Positions 9,691-17,994 of a DNA stretch of 64,000 nucleotides are shown piece by piece. The stretch lies in assembly GCA_042701975.1 (NCBI GenBank), contig CP170561.1, positions 3,224,001-3,288,000 on the forward strand, given 5' to 3'. The number at the start of each line of letters is the position of its first letter. Position 1 is the first letter of the stretch. The translations under genes and the position numbers were made by a program. The DNA is from JAFALK01 sp042701975 (lineage in GTDB: Bacteria; Pseudomonadota; Gammaproteobacteria; Burkholderiales; Burkholderiaceae_C). The notes under the pieces were generated by a model. It worked only from the letters and a program-made list of their open reading frames with translations, did not search any database and was not told the origin of the DNA.

Positions 9691-9754
9691 AGGCGCGAGG
9701 ACGGTGCCTCTGAAGCCAGCAGCGGCTTGAAGTCCGTGCCCCGATTGGTCACCC

Positions 9755-10051
9755 TCAGAGGGCACCAATTGCGGCAGCGCCGACGGCGGAGCCACTCCCA
9801 CTACCGCCGGCCAGTAGCTGAGCCGAACGTTGCGCCTGTGGCCAGGGCTGGATGACCCAGCTGAACTGATGCCTGATGGCCTCGCCGACCTTGCGCATCA
9901 ATTCCATGTACAGGCCCGAAGCTTCGCCGCCCTGCGTGTTTCGACCAGGCGCGGGAACTCGGTGGTGTACATCTTGAAGCTCGCCGCATGGCACACACCA
10001 GCGAGAGCGAACGGGACCCAGGATAGGCAGAAGGCTGCGTACCCTCACCAT
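9755..10051 (-). pseudogene. Remnant of a third periplasmic binding-like protein
   Basis: On the minus strand a hydrophobic start (VRSLLPILGPVRS), then KMYTTEFPRLVE in one frame and ASGLYMELMRKVGEAI plus FSWVIQPWPQAQRS in another, resemble the first about 90 residues of family 3 binding proteins. These typically read GLxxELxxxVxxxx...xxxPWxRAQ. At least one frameshift is needed to join the pieces, and everything after residue 90 is gone. The remaining bases of the 9402-10146 gap hold nothing else recognisable apart from the element at 9603 and the hairpin at 10099. Confidence 0.5.
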
Positions 10052-10098
10052 CAGCGATGGATCCCGGGGCTTGAGGAGACCTCAGAATAGCGCAGAGG

Positions 10099-10131
10099 CC
10101 TGGCAGACGCCCTTCACGAGCGTCCGCCAGG
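10099..10131 (-). terminator. Hairpin downstream of the HAF metalloprotease operon
   Basis: CCTGGCAGACGC and GCGTCCGCCAGG form a 12-bp stem with one mismatch and a 9-nt loop, starting 16 bp past the stop codon of the minus-strand gene. No strong T-run follows, so termination strength is uncertain. Confidence 0.5.
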
Positions 10132-10146
10132 AGGCCGTGAGCAGGC

Positions 10147-12741
10147 TTACCTCAGGTGCTCGCACCGGCCCATCTTGGCGCCACGCTGGACCTGATCGAC
10201 GAACTCGTCAGGGAAGTTGGTCTCCACCGAGCTGCCACGGCTGCAAACGAAGGCCTTCCTCATGTCCACGTACCAGGTCAGCGGGTAGCCGGGAATGCCG
10301 CCGACCATCTCGTTGCCCTTGGCATTGAGCGATGCGGGGCCGTCCATGCCGTAGCGGTAGGCCTCTGCCACGCCTTGGGTGCGGAAGAAGTCCTTCATCT
10401 TGATCCAGCCGATGTCCTCGATCCAGAGGTAGCCGACCAGGCCGCTGTACCAGGTGCCGGCCTGGGCGATCATGATCTTCCCGTCATCGCTGATGTCGCT
10501 GGCGATGATGGGGATCGGACCGAAGTTCGCCTGGATGGCGGCCGCACCTTCGCTCTCGCAGCTGATGTCGAGGCCCAGCAGCGGCTGGTCTTCGCACCAC
10601 TTCAGCGGGCGGATCTTGCTGAAGGCGTTGCGGCCCGTGCCCTTGTTGGCGTTCCAGAATACCAGGCCATCCTTCTCGGTGCTCAGCGCTACGCGGCTGC
10701 CGTCCGGCGTCATCGCGTAGCCGCCGTCCACGGCGCCGATGGCCTTGTACAGGTCGATCGGCTTGCCCTGGTCGATCCAGGCATAGGCCTTCATGAAGTT
10801 GCTGTTGCCGACCACGACGCGACCGTCCGCCGAGACCGCATGGGCGCGGTGCCAGGGTTCGTTGGTGGTGTCGATGCCCTGCATGCTCAGCATCTTCGGG
10901 CCGCCTCGCTCCGTCCAGATGAACGGCACGACTTCACCGCCGATGAAGGCGTCGTCGGCCCAGCCTCCCTCGCACTTGCCATCGCCATTCTTGTCGATGT
11001 AGGCGGTGCCGACGGCCGTCTTGCCCGTGGCATCGAGCGCCCAGCCATAGCTGCTGGAGTAGCCAATCTGGCTGCTGCCACCACAGGTGTCGCCGTTGAG
11101 GCTGCCCAGGTTGATCAGGCGGCCCGTCAGCGTGTCCCAGATCGTGGCCGAGTTGGTCTTCATCGGCAGGCCTTCCCAGTCGGTGCCCACCACCCGGCCG
11201 TCGAGGTCGGCCTGCACGATCATCTTTCTGCCGTCGCGCGTGATGCTGGCGTTGACGCCCAACACGCCCTCCGGTGACCAGGTCACCCCGGTCTTCGAAT
11301 CCCAGACGAAAGGGATGTTGTCGATCGTGCCCGCGGCGCGCTCCCCGTTCTTGGACATGCTGCCCAGGTAGCCGTTGGTCACCGGTGTGTACTGCACGCC
11401 GTCCTTGTAGCCATTGAAGTAGAAGTTGGCCGTCTTGGTGACGCCGGCTTCCGCCGTGATGGCGCTGGCCATGCAGGCCTTGTCCTTGGACGGGGTGGAC
11501 TGCTCGTTGCTGTTCCAGTACTCGGCTTCCGAAACGAGCGCCGTGGGCTCCGTCGGATAGCCGCCAGCCACGATTTCCTCGGTGTAGAGCACGTACTTCT
11601 GGCCCGGCGTGAGGTTGTTGATACGGTAGCGGCCGTCCGGCCCGACATGACCCTGCGTCTTGTCGCCGCTCTGCGCCGAGATCGCGTCGCCCAACGGATT
11701 GCTGATGTTGCGGGCGATGATGTTGATGCCGGAGTAGGGCGTGCGGCCGTCCTTCAGGTAGAGCACGCCGGTGATGGACCCGCGTGTCTTCAGGTAGGCC
11801 GCGGTCGGGTAGAGGTCGGAGATCGCGGCGACGTCGTCCGGGCGATCGACCGTGCTCATCTCGCGGCCGGCGTTCTGGCCCTTGGCGCTGATGTTGTCCG
11901 GGTCGATGAAGGGGAACATCGTCTCGATGTACTTCGGGTCGATGCGGTTGGCGCTCGGGTCAGCGCTGTTCCACGAGTGCATGTAGGGCACGCAGCCGGG
12001 CACGCCGGGCGCCACCTCGAAGTAGCCAGGCTCGCTGAAGTAGGCGATGGCGCCGTTCACCTGCGAGTGCGACATGTTGATCGCGTGGCCGAACTCGTGC
12101 GTGAACACGCCGGCAATGCGCTTGCCGTCGATGTCGGGCGGCGGCATCCAGGGCATGTCGGGGTTGGCGTCCTCGTGCGAGACGATCCAGCCGTTCATCA
12201 CGGCTGTGGCCTTGACGATGGTCTCGGGATAGCCGTCGCCATCGCGGTCCTCGGCGATCTCGGCGAAGGCGATGCCCAGCACCTGGTCCTTGGGTACGCC
12301 GAAATATTCCTCGATCACCTGGCCGTGCTGGTCGTAGATCACGTAGATGCCGCCCTCGTTGGGCTGGCCGTAGACCTTCTTGGCGGTCTCGCCGTCCATC
12401 ACGTCCACGCCAATGCTGGGCACCTGGCTGAACTTCTTGAACTTGCTCGGATCGGTGACGGCGCGCCAGGTCGAGGTCGGGACGCTGCTCCACTGCGTCA
12501 GTGCGAAGGCGGTGATCTTGTCGGCCTGCGCGTTGGTCAGGAAGACCGAGCCGTCGTCCTTGTAGACGTAGGGGCCGATGTCGGTGTAGACCTGGACCGG
12601 GCCCTTGCTGGTGTCCCAGCGCAGCGGTTGCGGGCTGCGCGGGCTGTCGGTCAGCAGCAGCGGGCCGCCGGCTTGGGCTGCGGACAGACCCAGCAGCAGT
12701 GCGGCCGTCAGCGCGCACCTGAGGTTGAAAGCTTTTTTCAT
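10147..12741 (-). CDS. Secreted HAF-repeat protein with zinc-metalloprotease motif
   Basis: 864 aa from ATG 12741, which overlaps the stop of the upstream gene (TGATG), so translation is probably coupled. A Sec signal peptide (MKKAFNLRCALTAALLLGL..., cleavage after AQA) leads into a region with HEFGHAINMSH at residues 215-225: the zinc ligands His215, His219 and His225 and the catalytic Glu216 of the metzincin HExxHxxxxxH type, with Asn in place of the usual Gly. Around residues 335-460 lies a carboxypeptidase-regulatory-like beta domain (GSITGVLYLKDGRTPYSG). The C-terminal half carries HAF-type repeats (WALDATGKTAVGTAYID, AVSADGRVVVGNS, AMTPDGSRVAL, DISDDGKIMI). It should be exported and probably acts outside the cytoplasm as a protease. 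There is no PEP-CTERM tail. Substrate unknown. Confidence 0.75.
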   Translation of the reverse strand: MKKAFNLRCALTAALLLGLSAAQAGGPLLLTDSPRSPQPLRWDTSKGPVQVYTDIGPYVYKDDGSVFLTNAQADKITAFALTQWSSVPTSTWRAVTDPSKFKKFSQVPSIGVDVMDGETAKKVYGQPNEGGIYVIYDQHGQVIEEYFGVPKDQVLGIAFAEIAEDRDGDGYPETIVKATAVMNGWIVSHEDANPDMPWMPPPDIDGKRIAGVFTHEFGHAINMSHSQVNGAIAYFSEPGYFEVAPGVPGCVPYMHSWNSADPSANRIDPKYIETMFPFIDPDNISAKGQNAGREMSTVDRPDDVAAISDLYPTAAYLKTRGSITGVLYLKDGRTPYSGINIIARNISNPLGDAISAQSGDKTQGHVGPDGRYRINNLTPGQKYVLYTEEIVAGGYPTEPTALVSEAEYWNSNEQSTPSKDKACMASAITAEAGVTKTANFYFNGYKDGVQYTPVTNGYLGSMSKNGERAAGTIDNIPFVWDSKTGVTWSPEGVLGVNASITRDGRKMIVQADLDGRVVGTDWEGLPMKTNSATIWDTLTGRLINLGSLNGDTCGGSSQIGYSSSYGWALDATGKTAVGTAYIDKNGDGKCEGGWADDAFIGGEVVPFIWTERGGPKMLSMQGIDTTNEPWHRAHAVSADGRVVVGNSNFMKAYAWIDQGKPIDLYKAIGAVDGGYAMTPDGSRVALSTEKDGLVFWNANKGTGRNAFSKIRPLKWCEDQPLLGLDISCESEGAAAIQANFGPIPIIASDISDDGKIMIAQAGTWYSGLVGYLWIEDIGWIKMKDFFRTQGVAEAYRYGMDGPASLNAKGNEMVGGIPGYPLTWYVDMRKAFVCSRGSSVETNFPDEFVDQVQRGAKMGRCEHLR

Positions 12742-13379
12742 CAGCGCATCACTCCCTTTTCGATCCATTGCTCGCGGACTGCGCGCTTGACGAGGTTCGT
12801 CAGCACGCCGCCTTCCACGGCGCCACCCTTCTTGGTGAGCATCTCGGCCTCGGCAGCGTTCAGAACGCCCGGGTCCACGCTCATGTTGTTGAACAGGCCT
12901 TTGTTGTCGAAGGCGTTGGCCACCTGCGTGCCGCTGCCGGTGAACTTGCCCTGGGCCAGGCCGACGGGGCTGGTCAAACCGGTGTGGGTGGATGCCTTGT
13001 TCATGAAGGCCGTGACCTTCTCGCCTACCGTCCAGCTGGGCATGCCTTCGATCTTGGTGGCCAGCAGGAAGCGGCCATCGTTCATCTTGCGATTCTTGAG
13101 CAGGCCGTACTGGCGGATCTTGTAGCTGCTGCCCACGGGCAGGTCACGCTTGATGCTGCCCTTGACCTTCAGCGTGATCTCGGTGAACGGCACGCCGCGG
13201 TCGATGCCGTCGCTGACCTTCAGCACCTCGCCGCTGACGATGACGTCCGAGGTCTGGATCATCTGCTTGAGGTTTTGGGGGACCAGCTGCGATGCCTGGG
13301 TTGCCAGGGCAGTCCCCAGTCCGAGCAAGAGCGCGCCGAGGCGCAGGCAACAACCGGGAATCCTTCGATAGGTCTTCAT
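12741..13379 (-). CDS. Secreted 212-aa protein coupled to the HAF metalloprotease
   Basis: 212 aa, beginning MKTYRRIPGCCLRLGALLLGLG with an apparent signal peptide cleaved near ATQAS. The mature part opens with QMIQTSDVIVSGEVLKVSDG and VPFTEITLKVKGSIK, a pattern of beta strands seen in small exported proteins whose role is not established. GLTSPVGLAQGKF is a further conserved-looking block. Its stop codon overlaps the start of the HAF metalloprotease gene, so the two are made together. A chaperone, inhibitor or propeptide-like partner is possible but only inferred. No transmembrane segment is seen after the signal peptide. Confidence 0.7.
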   Translation of the reverse strand: MKTYRRIPGCCLRLGALLLGLGTALATQASQLVPQNLKQMIQTSDVIVSGEVLKVSDGIDRGVPFTEITLKVKGSIKRDLPVGSSYKIRQYGLLKNRKMNDGRFLLATKIEGMPSWTVGEKVTAFMNKASTHTGLTSPVGLAQGKFTGSGTQVANAFDNKGLFNNMSVDPGVLNAAEAEMLTKKGGAVEGGVLTNLVKRAVREQWIEKGVMR

Positions 13380-13546
13380 GGTCCTGTGACGAATGAGATG
13401 ATGAGGATCAGGAAGTTATCGATCGGTCCGCGTGGCCACCATCACCCGCGCAGAGGGGCCCCCGAATACGGGGCGAACAAACCCGAGGCGGGTTATCCAG
13501 GCGGATGACGGCGGCCGATCACAGATTCAGCCAGAGGAGCTTGCTC

Positions 13547-13957
13547 ATGAGGTTCGGACCCTTGCTCGTTTGGGCGCTGGCCGCCGCCGCTTGTGCGGCG
13601 CCGCAGCCGTTGTCCCGTGAAAACCTGGTGGCGCGCATCGACGCGCTGATCGGCAGCGCCGCCTGCGAGAGCGATGCGCAGTGCCGCACCATCGGCATCG
13701 GCTCCCGCCCCTGCGGCGGCCCGGCCGGCTACCGGCCCTGGTCCACCGCGCATGCCGACGCCGCGGCACTTCAGTCTGCGGCCGATGCACTCACCCAATT
13801 CGACCGCGCCGAGGCCGAACGCCTGGGCTTGCGCTCCACCTGCCAGGTGATTCCCGATCCGGGTGCGGTCTGCCGCCCGGCAGCGGAAGGCGGCCGGCGT
13901 TGCAGGCTGGCCGCGCCGGGGCCGGCCGGCCAAGCCGGCGGCGCATCAGCCATCTGA
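13547..13957 (+). CDS. Small secreted cysteine-containing protein
   Basis: 136 aa from ATG 13547, preceded by AGAGGAG 7 nt upstream. A short hydrophobic leader (MRFGPLLVWALAAAACAA) may be a signal peptide or a weak lipobox (AAAC). The mature part has cysteines in CESDAQC, RPCGG, STCQVI, GAVC and RRC, suggesting disulfides in the periplasm. It has homologs among proteobacterial hypothetical exported proteins as far as I can judge, but I do not recognise a named family. Its 3' end overlaps by 12 bp the 3' end of the convergent pseudopilin gene, and its 5' end is divergent from the secreted 212-aa gene across a 167-bp gap. Confidence 0.65.
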   Translation: MRFGPLLVWALAAAACAAPQPLSRENLVARIDALIGSAACESDAQCRTIGIGSRPCGGPAGYRPWSTAHADAAALQSAADALTQFDRAEAERLGLRSTCQVIPDPGAVCRPAAEGGRRCRLAAPGPAGQAGGASAI

Positions 13958-14422
13958 GCCAGTTGCAGCCTGCTCGTGGTCGGCGGCCAGGAAGGCGCAG
14001 TCACGGGCCTGTCTCACATCCTTGCAGCTGCCGATGCGCCGGCGCAGCAGCCGCTGGTCCGAGCGGCTGCGCACGCCGACGAAGCGGCGTGGGTCGGCCG
14101 GGTCAGGCAACAGCTGCCAGTCGGCCCGGCCGGTGAAGGGGTCGACGTAGGCCTCGCGAAGATGGTGGCGTGGCGTGGGGCCGCGCGTGTCGTGGATCAG
14201 ATCGGCAAGGCTGCGCGGATTCTGAGCCAGACCGGGGCTGGCCAGGCGATAGGCGTGGATGGCGCGCGCGATCTGCATGCCGCGGAACTCCAGCTCGCGC
14301 TCGCGTTCGCGCTCGGCGGCGTCGTGCCAGGAGCGGCCCAGGGCTGCCAGCGCAGCGGCTGTGAGCGCTACGAAGAACAGCAGCAGCAGGTAGGTGAAGC
14401 CGGATTGACTACCAGTCCGCAT
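13946..14422 (-). CDS. Minor pseudopilin-like protein (last gene of secretion operon)
   Basis: 158 aa from ATG 14422, overlapping the previous stop by 14 bp. The N terminus MRTGSQSGFTYLLLLFFVAL resembles a class III pilin signal (G-F at the cleavage site), but the Glu expected at +5 is replaced by Leu (GFTYLL rather than GFTLIE). That is a feature of some tip minor pseudopilins. An arginine/glutamate-rich helix follows (ERERERELEFRGMQIARAIHAY) and then YVDPFTGRADWQLL, a block shared in spirit with the two upstream pseudopilins. It probably caps or modifies the pseudopilus. Two C-terminal cysteines (GSCKDVRQARDC) could form a disulfide. Confidence 0.7.
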   Translation of the reverse strand: MRTGSQSGFTYLLLLFFVALTAAALAALGRSWHDAAERERERELEFRGMQIARAIHAYRLASPGLAQNPRSLADLIHDTRGPTPRHHLREAYVDPFTGRADWQLLPDPADPRRFVGVRSRSDQRLLRRRIGSCKDVRQARDCAFLAADHEQAATGSDG

Positions 14423-14807
14423 AGAGCCTGCCATCGCCATCTCGGCCGGTCGCGCCGCTGTGCACGTCGTAGACGCCGCCCTTGAGCGCTGCGTCGGCCG
14501 GCGGCGCCAACAGCTGCCATTGCTCGCGGCTCCCGGCGATCGGGTCTTCGGGAATCTCGCGCAGGTAACGTTCGGCTACCAGATCATGGAGCGAGTCTGG
14601 ATAGCGGCCCTTGTCGGCGGCGTAGTGATCGATGGCGTCACGCATCACGGCCAGGGAACTGTGCAGCGCCGTCTCCTTGGCCTTGTCCACGCTGCGGAAG
14701 TAGCGCGGCGCGGCCAGCGCGGCCAGCAGCGCGACGATGGCCATGACGACGAGCAGCTCGATGAGCGTGAATCCGGCGCTGCCTTGTTTCGGGTGCGGCG
14801 TAGTCAT
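14409..14807 (-). CDS. GspG-like pseudopilin
   Basis: 132 aa from ATG 14807, which overlaps the previous stop (TGATG); a GTG one codon earlier is also possible. GFTLIELLVVMAIVALLAALAAPRYF is a classic prepilin cleavage site, with the conserved Glu at +5, and a hydrophobic N-terminal helix. It is followed by SLAVMRDAIDHYAADKGRYPDSLHDLV, as in GspG, and a short C-terminal beta region. It needs a prepilin peptidase, which is not encoded in this window. The calcium-site loop of the major pseudopilin is shortened (GATGRDGDGRLYADW). Confidence 0.85.
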   Translation of the reverse strand: MTTPHPKQGSAGFTLIELLVVMAIVALLAALAAPRYFRSVDKAKETALHSSLAVMRDAIDHYAADKGRYPDSLHDLVAERYLREIPEDPIAGSREQWQLLAPPADAALKGGVYDVHSGATGRDGDGRLYADW

Positions 14808-15274
14808 CACCAGGCCTTGTAGAGCGTGCCGTCGAGCGCCCGGCGCTCCGAACGCGAGTGCACGTCAAACACGTCGCGGCCTGGGTGCGGGCTTTCGGGC
14901 GGGCTGTCATAGGCACGTGCCGTCCAGCTCTCTGGGGCCGACAGGGCCGGGTCGGCGAAAGGGTCGCGCGGCAGACTGCGCAGGAAGTAGATCCGCTCGG
15001 CATTCGGCGAACGGATGTCCACCACGCCGCGCACCAGCGCGTCGAGGTCGGGCGGGTAGCCGCTCGCATCGGCCGGCTTGCTGATGCGGCCTTCGTCGGT
15101 GGCGCGCTTGTAGGCGTCGATGGCGCCGCGCAGGGTCCGCAGCGAGGCACGCAGCTCGAACTCCTGGCTGCGTTGGTGGCTCAGCTCGAACAGGGGCCGT
15201 GCCGCGGCCGCGAGCACGCCGAGGATGGCCAGCACGACCAGCATCTCGATGAGGGTGAAGCCGCGTGTCTTCAT
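14807..15274 (-). CDS. GspG-like pseudopilin
   Basis: 155 aa. MKTRGFTLIEMLVVLAILGVLAAAARPLFEL is a class III prepilin signal with Glu at +5. SLRTLRGAIDAYKRATDEGRI matches the GspG core helix, and DVFDVHSRSERRALDGTLYKAW forms the terminal loop. It shares layout with the next gene, so the pair probably arose by duplication. It lies 12 bp after the secretin stop and overlaps the following pseudopilin, all in one transcription unit. Confidence 0.85.
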   Translation of the reverse strand: MKTRGFTLIEMLVVLAILGVLAAAARPLFELSHQRSQEFELRASLRTLRGAIDAYKRATDEGRISKPADASGYPPDLDALVRGVVDIRSPNAERIYFLRSLPRDPFADPALSAPESWTARAYDSPPESPHPGRDVFDVHSRSERRALDGTLYKAW

Positions 15275-15286
15275 CTGCAGGCCCGA

Positions 15287-17446
15287 TCAGCGGGCCTCGA
15301 CGTGGATCAGCCCCACGCCCTCGGCCTGCACCGCCACGCTCTCGCCGGCCGGCACGCCGAGCGCTTGCGCGTTGCTCACGCCCACGCTGAGCACCTGGCC
15401 GATGGCGGCCGGCAGCGCCCGCAGCGCGACGGTCTTCTCGCCCTTGGCCGGCACCTCGACTTGCATGCGCCCGGGTGCGCCGGCCGCATCCGCAGGAGCC
15501 GCCTGCAGCATCCGCGCGTCGTACTCGACAACGGCCTTGACTGCGTACTCTGCCTCGTTGCGCAGTGTCAGCGAGGCGCTGCTGCCCACGGGCACGGCAG
15601 CCTGCGCGACCTCGTACTGCAGCACCGCGCGCTTGGGCGCTGCTGCCGTGGGTGCAGAGGCGGCCAGGGCCAACCCACTCCTGGCCGACGACCGGATCAA
15701 GCTGCTGAACGCTCCGGGCGAGGCATCGGTGCCGCCGGGCAGGCGCGAGTTGGCCGCGTCGGGCAGGCTCAGGTTGCGGATCACATGCGGCGTGATCAGG
15801 AGCACGATCTCGCTCTTGTTGCGCGTGTCGGTGCGTGAGCCGAACAGGCGGCCCAGGAGCGGCAGGTTCTGCAGGCCCGGCACACCCGTGCTGCTGGTGC
15901 GGTCCTCGTTGTTGATCAGGCCGGCCAGCACCTGGGTTTCGCCGTCGGCCAGGCGAAGCGTCGTCGAGGTCTGGCGCTGGCCCGTCTGGTAGGCCGTGGT
16001 GCCGCCGGGGCCGGTCACCTGGTTGATGATGTTGGAGACCTCGAGGTTGATCTTGATGCTGACGTCGTTGTCCAGCTGCACGACCGGTTCTACCTCGAGC
16101 TTCAGGCCCACGTCCTGGTACTGCACGGCCGCAGCCACCGAGGTCTGGCCGGTGAAGTTGGTCGTGGTCGTGAACACCGGCACCTTCTCCCCGATCTGGA
16201 TGCGCGCCTTGTCCTTGTTGCGCACGCGGATCTTGGGATTGGCCAGCAGGTTGACGTCGCCGTCGGTACCGCTGAGGTTGGCTACCGCCACCGGGTTGGC
16301 GATGCTGGCGCGGAAGTTGGACGGGTTCTTGCCGCCGATGAAGACGCGGCTGGGGATGTTGCCCGCCGCATCGCTGATGCCCAGCTGCAGCGAGGACGGC
16401 CACTGCAGGCCCAGCGTGTCCACCTTGTCGCTGGACAGCTCCATGACCTCGACGTCGAGCATCACCTCGGGCTCGGGCAGGTCGATGGCGGCGACGAGCT
16501 TTTCCACCAGACGCAGCACTTCCGGCGTATCGCGCATCACCAGCATGTTGAGCCGCTCGTCCACGTGCACGTCGCGCACCTTGGTGATGGTCTTGGCCAT
16601 CGCCATGACCTGCTTGGCATCCGCGTTCGTCAGATAGAGCGTGCGCGTGACCAGCTCCTGGTGCTCGCGCTCCTTGTTCTGGTTGTTGGGGTAGATGAAA
16701 ACCGTGTTCTCACTGAGCAGCTTGCGGTCCAGACCCTGCGTGGACAGGATCACGCGCAGCGCCTCGTCGAGCGTGACCTTCTTCAGGAAGACGGTGACGC
16801 GCGCATCGCCCTTCACATCGCGGTCGAAGACGAAGTTGACGGCCGAGCTGCGCGACAGCGCCTCGAAGACCTGGCGCAGCGTGGCGTCGCGGAACTCCAG
16901 ATCCACCGGCTTCTGGAAGGCCGGGCCCAGCTCTCCGTAGCTGAAGGGATCAACGGGGCGCTTCTCGGCCACGCGCGCGATCAGGCGGCGTGCCTCGGCG
17001 TGCCGTGGCGACTCGGCCAGCACCTCGCGCGCTGCGGCGTCCGCGCGGTCGAGTCGTCCCTGTTCCAGATCGCGGCGCGCCTCGGCCAGGCGCAGATCCT
17101 GGCGACCGCCGCGGGTGATCTCGGCATCGAACCAGGACAGGCGGGCATTGCCTGGATCGAGCAGGCGCAGCTCGTCGAGCGCGGCGGCGGCCTCGTCCCA
17201 ACGTCCAGTCTGGCGCAGGCCTTCGAGCCGCAGCAGCTGGCGTTGGGCCAGCTGATCGCGCAAGCGCATCTGCGCGGCGCGCAGGGCCGGCTCGCCCGGC
17301 TGCTGCTGCACCGCCTTGTCCAGCACGGCCACGGCCTGCGGCAGGCGGTTGGCGCGGCTCAGGTCCTCGGCCTCGCGCAGGGCCGGATTGGCACAGGAAG
17401 CCAGCAGCAATGAGGCCGCGAGCGGAAGTAGGGCGCGCGTCTTCAT
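15287..17446 (-). CDS. gspD: Secretin with TPR-like lipoprotein head and Ig/cohesin-like tail
   Basis: 719 aa from ATG 17446, overlapping the previous stop (ATGA). A lipoprotein signal (LLLASCANP, Cys20) replaces the plain signal peptide of standard GspD. Residues about 25-170 form TPR-like alpha-helical pairs (LREAEDLSRANRLPQAVAVL, AEARRLIARVAE). Then come an N0/STN-type domain (VDLEFRDATLRQVFEALS), an N1-type domain (LYLTNADAKQVMAMAKTI) and the secretin beta domain (LNLEVSN-type strands, VPGLQNLPLLGRLF, EIVLLITPHVIR). The last about 130 residues are an Ig/cohesin-like extension (VPVGSSASLTLRNEAEYAVKAVVEYDA). It forms the outer-membrane gate of this secretion or pilus-like system. The symbol is by homology; MshL- or PilQ-like naming would also fit. 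Confidence 0.85.
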   Translation of the reverse strand: MKTRALLPLAASLLLASCANPALREAEDLSRANRLPQAVAVLDKAVQQQPGEPALRAAQMRLRDQLAQRQLLRLEGLRQTGRWDEAAAALDELRLLDPGNARLSWFDAEITRGGRQDLRLAEARRDLEQGRLDRADAAAREVLAESPRHAEARRLIARVAEKRPVDPFSYGELGPAFQKPVDLEFRDATLRQVFEALSRSSAVNFVFDRDVKGDARVTVFLKKVTLDEALRVILSTQGLDRKLLSENTVFIYPNNQNKEREHQELVTRTLYLTNADAKQVMAMAKTITKVRDVHVDERLNMLVMRDTPEVLRLVEKLVAAIDLPEPEVMLDVEVMELSSDKVDTLGLQWPSSLQLGISDAAGNIPSRVFIGGKNPSNFRASIANPVAVANLSGTDGDVNLLANPKIRVRNKDKARIQIGEKVPVFTTTTNFTGQTSVAAAVQYQDVGLKLEVEPVVQLDNDVSIKINLEVSNIINQVTGPGGTTAYQTGQRQTSTTLRLADGETQVLAGLINNEDRTSSTGVPGLQNLPLLGRLFGSRTDTRNKSEIVLLITPHVIRNLSLPDAANSRLPGGTDASPGAFSSLIRSSARSGLALAASAPTAAAPKRAVLQYEVAQAAVPVGSSASLTLRNEAEYAVKAVVEYDARMLQAAPADAAGAPGRMQVEVPAKGEKTVALRALPAAIGQVLSVGVSNAQALGVPAGESVAVQAEGVGLIHVEAR

Positions 17447-17994
17447 GGCGTCATCCGGTAGGGGAGGGTTTGTCGGGTGCCGGTGGGCTTGTGGGTCAAG
17501 GTCAGGCCGCGCTCGTCGATGGCGTCGACCTGCCATTGCCGATCGATCAGCTCGCCGGCCGGCACCGCCAGCGTGCGCATCGGGCCAGCCAGCAACGCCA
17601 CGGGCCGACCGGCCTCGACGAGGCGACCGATCAGCTCGTAGGGCAGGCGCGGCATTTCGGGCACAGGCGGCGCCGCGGGCGCGACGGCCTGCTGCACGAC
17701 GGGTGGCGGCGGAGGGGGCGGCATCCAGGCTGCAAGCTCGCTGGCGGCGGCTTCGGGCCACTGCGTGCGCGGCAAGGTGTTGAGACTTGCGGCCTGACGT
17801 GTGGAAGGCGTTTCGGCTGCGGTCGCCGTCTTCGGTCTGGCCAAAGGTGCCGGCGCGCGGTGCGAAGCGCCGGCCACAGCCTGCACTTCATCCTCGCCGT
17901 CGACAATTTGCGAAGCCCAGAGCGTGGCGGCGGCGGTGGCCGCAAGCAGGCTGCCCAGCAGCCCGTGGCGCTTGCGCAAGAGAGTCAGCTTCAT
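17443..17994 (-). CDS. GspC/PilP-like inner-membrane protein
   Basis: 183 aa from ATG 17994, overlapping the previous stop by 4 bp. One N-terminal transmembrane helix (GLLGSLLAATAAATLWASQIV), a long Ala/Pro-rich periplasmic linker with a run of seven prolines, then a small C-terminal beta domain (LPYELIGRLVEAGRPVALLAG, WQVDAIDERGLTLTHKPTG) resembling the PilP/GspC HR region. In related machines this domain contacts the secretin. Its position just before the secretin gene agrees. Confidence 0.75.
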   Translation of the reverse strand: MKLTLLRKRHGLLGSLLAATAAATLWASQIVDGEDEVQAVAGASHRAPAPLARPKTATAAETPSTRQAASLNTLPRTQWPEAAASELAAWMPPPPPPPVVQQAVAPAAPPVPEMPRLPYELIGRLVEAGRPVALLAGPMRTLAVPAGELIDRQWQVDAIDERGLTLTHKPTGTRQTLPYRMTP

